From Albimonas sp963816545 (GTDB lineage: Bacteria; Pseudomonadota; Alphaproteobacteria; Rhodobacterales; Rhodobacteraceae), in contig CAWFLE010000007.1 of the NCBI GenBank assembly GCA_963816545.1, positions 1,054,001 to 1,118,000 on the forward strand: DNA of 64,000 bases, given 5' to 3'. Shown piece after piece: positions 61,015 through 64,000 of this stretch (its first letter is position 1; each line of letters opens with the position of its first letter). Below the pieces are notes generated by a model that did no database searches, had not been told where the DNA came from, and worked only from the letters and a program-made list of their open reading frames with translations. The position numbers and the translations under genes are program-made.

Positions 61015-63143
61015 CTAACCTGCGGCGGCGGATCACGAGGGCGTCGAGCACCGACGCCCCCTGCCCCGCCGGATGAACCACGACCGGGTTGAGGTCGATC
61101 TCCTCGATCCGGTCGGCATTGTCGTGCGCGAAACGGCAGAGCGCCAGCGCGGCGTCCACCAGCGCGTCCACATCCGCCGGGGCCTCGCCGCGCGCGCCCT
61201 TCAGCAGCGCCGAAACCTTGAGCCCGTCGATCAGCCGCCTGACCGCGTCGCGATCCGCCAGCAGCGGCGAGAGGGCCACGTCGTCGAGGATCTCGGCGTA
61301 AATGCCGCCCGCGCCCACCAGCAGCATCGGCCCGAACAGCGGATCGCGCGTGATCCCGAGCAGCATCTGATGGCCGGCGGGGGCCATGGGCTCCACCAGC
61401 ACGCCCTCGATCCGCACCTCGCGGGCATGGGCCTTCACCCGCCCGATCATCGCCTCGAACTCGCGGGCCGCGTCCTCGGGGGCGATGTTGAGCGCCACGC
61501 CCCCGGCCTCGGTTTTGTGAGGAATGTCCGGGGACTGGATCTTCAGCGCCGCCGGCCGGCCCAGCGCGGCGGCGAGGCGCCCCGCCTCCTCCGGCGTGGT
61601 GGCGAGACCACCGGGCGAGCCGCCGATCCCGTGCTCCGCCAGCCAAGCCTTCGCGTCACGCTCGGTCATGGTCTCGGTCGGCGCGCGCTCATCCGGCGCC
61701 CGCGCGGGCGCGAGCGGCGGCGCGAACCGCTCCCGCGCCTCCCGGAACGCCGCCATCGCCGCCATGGCCCGCGTCGCATGGCGCAGGTTGGTCGAGAGCG
61801 CATAGCCCGACTGCGCGAACAGCGCGTAGGTCTCCCGGGACGGCCGCGTATAGGACCAGTAGCAGATCGGCTTCTCCAGCCCGAGCCCGACATCCGGGAA
61901 GGCCGCGCCCTCCTTCACGAAGCCCGCGGCGTTGATCGCGGTGGCGATGCCGATGACGCCGTCCACCCGCTCGGAACTCGCCGTAAGGCGCGTGAGCTCG
62001 GCGTAGCCGATGACGTGGATCGCCTGCGCCGTCCCGTCCACCGGGTTCACCGAAGAGCCGTAGGGCGGCAGGAACTTGTCGATCCGCGCCCGCGCCTCGG
62101 GCTCGAACTCCGGCACCTCCAGCCCCGCGAGCGCGCAGGCGTCGGCCGTCCAGCCCCCGGCCCCGCCCGAGGAGGTGCAGATCCCCATGCGCCGCCCCTT
62201 CGGCAGCCGATGCCGGTTGACCATGAAGGCCGCGGCCATGTCGATCAGCTCTTCATGGCTCTGGGCCAGCGTCACGCCATAGACCGCGAACATCGCCAGA
62301 TGCGCCCGCCAGCTTCCCGCCAGCGCGCCGGTATGGGAGGCCGCCGAGCGCTCCGCCGCCGGGGACATCCCCACCTTGGCCACGATCAGCGGCTTGCCGG
62401 CGCGCAACGCCCGCTCCGCCACCTCGCGGAAGCGGGCGGCGTCGCGGATGCCCTCCAGGAACAGGACGAACACCTCCGTTCCGCCCTCGTCCAGCAGGTG
62501 ATCGACCACGTCGAAGGCCGAGACGCCGGCCTCGTTGCCCGTGGTCACCACGTAGCGATAAGGCAGCTCCTTCAGCCGCCCGGTGTCGTAAAGCGCGAAG
62601 CCCAGCGCGCCGGACTGCGCGACCACCGAGATCCGCCCCCCCGTCCGATCCCACTCCGGGATCAGCGAGTTCCTGCGCGAGCCTCACCGCCGGCGAGAAC
62701 GTGCAGCACAAGGACCGCGCGAAATTCGCATAGCCTTGGGCGTTCGGCCCCAGCACCGCCATCCCGTAGCGCCGGATGGTGTCCTGCAACTGCGCCTGCA
62801 GCGCGCGCCCGGCCTCCCCCTGCTCCTCCGCGAAGCCCGAGGTGATGATGATCGCCGCGCGCACGCCGGCTTTCCCGCAATCCTCCAGCATCTCCGGCAC
62901 CAGCTTCGCCGGGATGATGATGATCGCCAGATCCACCGGCCCCGGACACTCCGAGACATGCCGGTACGCCTTCAGCCCATGCACCAGATCCTCGCGCGGA
63001 TGCACCGGATAGACCGGCACGTCCACGCCATGGCGCAGCATCGCCTCCATGGTCATTCCGGGGATCTTGGCCACATCGTTGGAGGCCCCGATAACCGCGA
63101 TGGACTGCGGGTCGAACAGCTTCGACAGGTCCGGCGCCTTCAT
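61015..63143 (-). CDS. Acetate--CoA ligase family protein (NDP-forming acyl-CoA synthetase), frameshifted
   Basis: A large protein of about 700 aa. The CoA-binding domain begins MKAPDLSKLFDPQSIAVIGA and the succinyl-CoA-ligase-like region includes VVAQSGALGFALYDTG, AERSAASHTGALAGSWRAHL (catalytic His) and GGWTADACALAGL. The ATP-grasp domain (TMTERDAKAWLAEHGIGGSP, AALKIQSPDIPHKTEAGGVA, AVRRLIDGLKVSALL, IDLNPVVVHPAG) ends it. The frame breaks near 62670-62680 (CTGCGCGAG), between RLAQ and NSLIPEWDRTGGRIS. Near 61025 the last codons also appear shifted, since a TAG at 61015-61017 fits the next gene's ribosome site. It activates a carboxylate to a CoA ester. Confidence 0.83.
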
Positions 63144-64000
63144 CAGCGCAACCCGAGCCCGCGGGCGATGATGCCCCTCAGGATCTCGGTGGTCCCGCCC
63201 TGGATGGTCAGCTTCGGCGCCACCAGCGTGGCGTAATCCAGCACGTCCTCGAAGCTCGGCGCATTCCCGCCCCCCGAACCGTCCACGAACGCCGCGATAT
63301 CCCGCGCGCGGTTCGGCAGCGCCTGCTCCCACACCGTGCCCAGATCCTTGACGATGGACGCCTCCAGCACCGGCTCCTTGCCCTGCTCAAGCATCCCCGC
63401 CACCGAGACCGACATCCGCCGCATGGTGTGCAGCTGCGCCACCAGCCGCCCTACGCTCTCGGCGGCCCGCGGATCAGGCGCGTCCCCCAGCACCCGCAGC
63501 AGCGCGGTCAGCACGAAATAGGTGTCCAGGAACCGCTCCGGCCCCGACCGCTCGTAGGCCAGCTCCGAGGTCGCCTGCTTCCACGCCCCGTCCACCTCGC
63601 CCAGAACCACGTTCCCGGGCAGGATCACATCCTCGAAATGCACCTCGTTGAACTCCCGCCCCCCGGTCATCTGCGGGATGGGGTTCACCGAGATCCCCGG
63701 CGTCTTCATGTCCACCACGAACTGCGTCAGCCCGTGCCGCCGATTCTCCTTCGTCGGCTGGGATGTCCGGAACAGCCCGATCATGTAGTCCGCATTATGG
63801 GCGTTGGAGGTCCAGACCTTGGTCCCGTTGACCTTCCAGCCCTCCGCCACCTTCTCCGCCTTCGTCTTGGCCGCGAACAGGTCCGACCCCGACCCCGGCT
63901 CCGACATCCCGATGCAGAAGCAGACCTCGCCGCGCACGATCCTCGGCAGGATGTCCTTCTTCAGCTCCTCCGCCCCGTAGCGGATGATCACCGGCCCCGA
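63143..64000 (-). CDS. Acyl-CoA dehydrogenase, C-terminal part (runs off the window)
   Basis: The in-frame sequence continues to the right edge (286 codons visible). RIVRGEVCFCIGMSEPGSGS and DLFAAKTKAE are the FAD/substrate-binding loops of the middle domain; VNGTKVWTSNAHNADYMIGL is typical. The C-terminal helical domain includes ELAYERSGPERFLDTYFVLT (catalytic-base region) and GGTTEILRGIIARGLGLR (the terminal signature). It oxidises an acyl-CoA to the enoyl-CoA with electrons passing to ETF. It is the next upstream gene of the acyl-CoA ligase (TGATG overlap); only the N-terminus is missing. Confidence 0.93.
   Translation of the reverse strand, partial: SGPVIIRYGAEELKKDILPRIVRGEVCFCIGMSEPGSGSDLFAAKTKAEKVAEGWKVNGTKVWTSNAHNADYMIGLFRTSQPTKENRRHGLTQFVVDMKTPGISVNPIPQMTGGREFNEVHFEDVILPGNVVLGEVDGAWKQATSELAYERSGPERFLDTYFVLTALLRVLGDAPDPRAAESVGRLVAQLHTMRRMSVSVAGMLEQGKEPVLEASIVKDLGTVWEQALPNRARDIAAFVDGSGGGNAPSFEDVLDYATLVAPKLTIQGGTTEILRGIIARGLGLR

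Noticed and set aside
1..64000. CRISPR arrays, insertion sequences, rRNA and tRNA genes
   Set aside because: No regularly spaced direct repeats, transposase motifs, or rRNA/tRNA cores were seen on either strand.

Overview
The window is about 72% G+C with a strong G/C third-position bias. It carries typical alphaproteobacterial neighbourhoods: an L25 / peptidyl-tRNA hydrolase / YchF run, TamA-TamB, a GTTC-N7-GTTC LexA box, a TRAP binding protein and an AcuI-type reductase. The best guess is a very high-GC member of the Rhodobacterales (Rhodobacteraceae sensu lato). No rRNA, tRNA, CRISPR array, insertion sequence or transposase was recognised.

Layout. 1-8.7 kb (minus strand): one translationally coupled catabolic/uptake operon with an M20-type amidohydrolase (partial), an ATC-hydrolase-family protein, an FAD amine oxidase, a class V aminotransferase and a complete peptide/opine-type ABC importer. 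8.9-11 kb (plus): an SDR, a badly frameshifted glyoxalase-like gene and an Lrp regulator. 11-14.5 kb: an EmrAB-type efflux pump divergent from a TetR regulator, with two matching palindromic operators. 14.5-21.3 kb: scattered oxidoreductases, an amidohydrolase, a thioesterase and a lone TRAP binding protein. 21.3-24.9 kb: a SitABCD-type manganese/iron importer behind a Fur-like palindrome. 24.9-29 kb: a GGDEF-EAL protein, small enzymes and an AcuI-like reductase. 29-31.5 kb: an isolated holin/endolysin lysis cassette with a duplicated gene junction, then a stretch without an intact gene.

31.5-39.6 kb: tamB and tamA (outer-membrane assembly) and an RsmC-like methyltransferase. 39.7-43.2 kb: pyruvate carboxylase. 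43.4-48 kb: an uncharacterised protein, then lutC and lutBA (L-lactate oxidation) separated by a structured repeat. 48-52.7 kb: a GST-like protein and core translation genes (rplY, pth, ychF). 52.7-54.4 kb: an orphan SOS-controlled ImuA-like gene and a lower-GC, gene-poor stretch. 54.4-64 kb: two divergent acyl-CoA catabolic operons (two SDRs and an AMP-dependent CoA ligase; an alpha-methylacyl-CoA racemase; a metallo-hydrolase, an enoyl-CoA hydratase, an NDP-forming acyl-CoA ligase and an acyl-CoA dehydrogenase).

Two features cut across genes. First, many otherwise well-conserved genes are interrupted by single-base frameshifts, most of them at CGCG-containing sites and densest between 3 and 10.5 kb. 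This looks more like sequencing or consensus error than decay. Second, two families of structured intergenic repeat are present (28.99-29.15 with 45.26-45.48 kb; 47.78-47.98 with 60.04-60.20 kb). A shared 19-bp AT-rich motif links the TRAP/GMC region (17.9 kb) to the acyl-CoA locus (57.7-57.9 kb).
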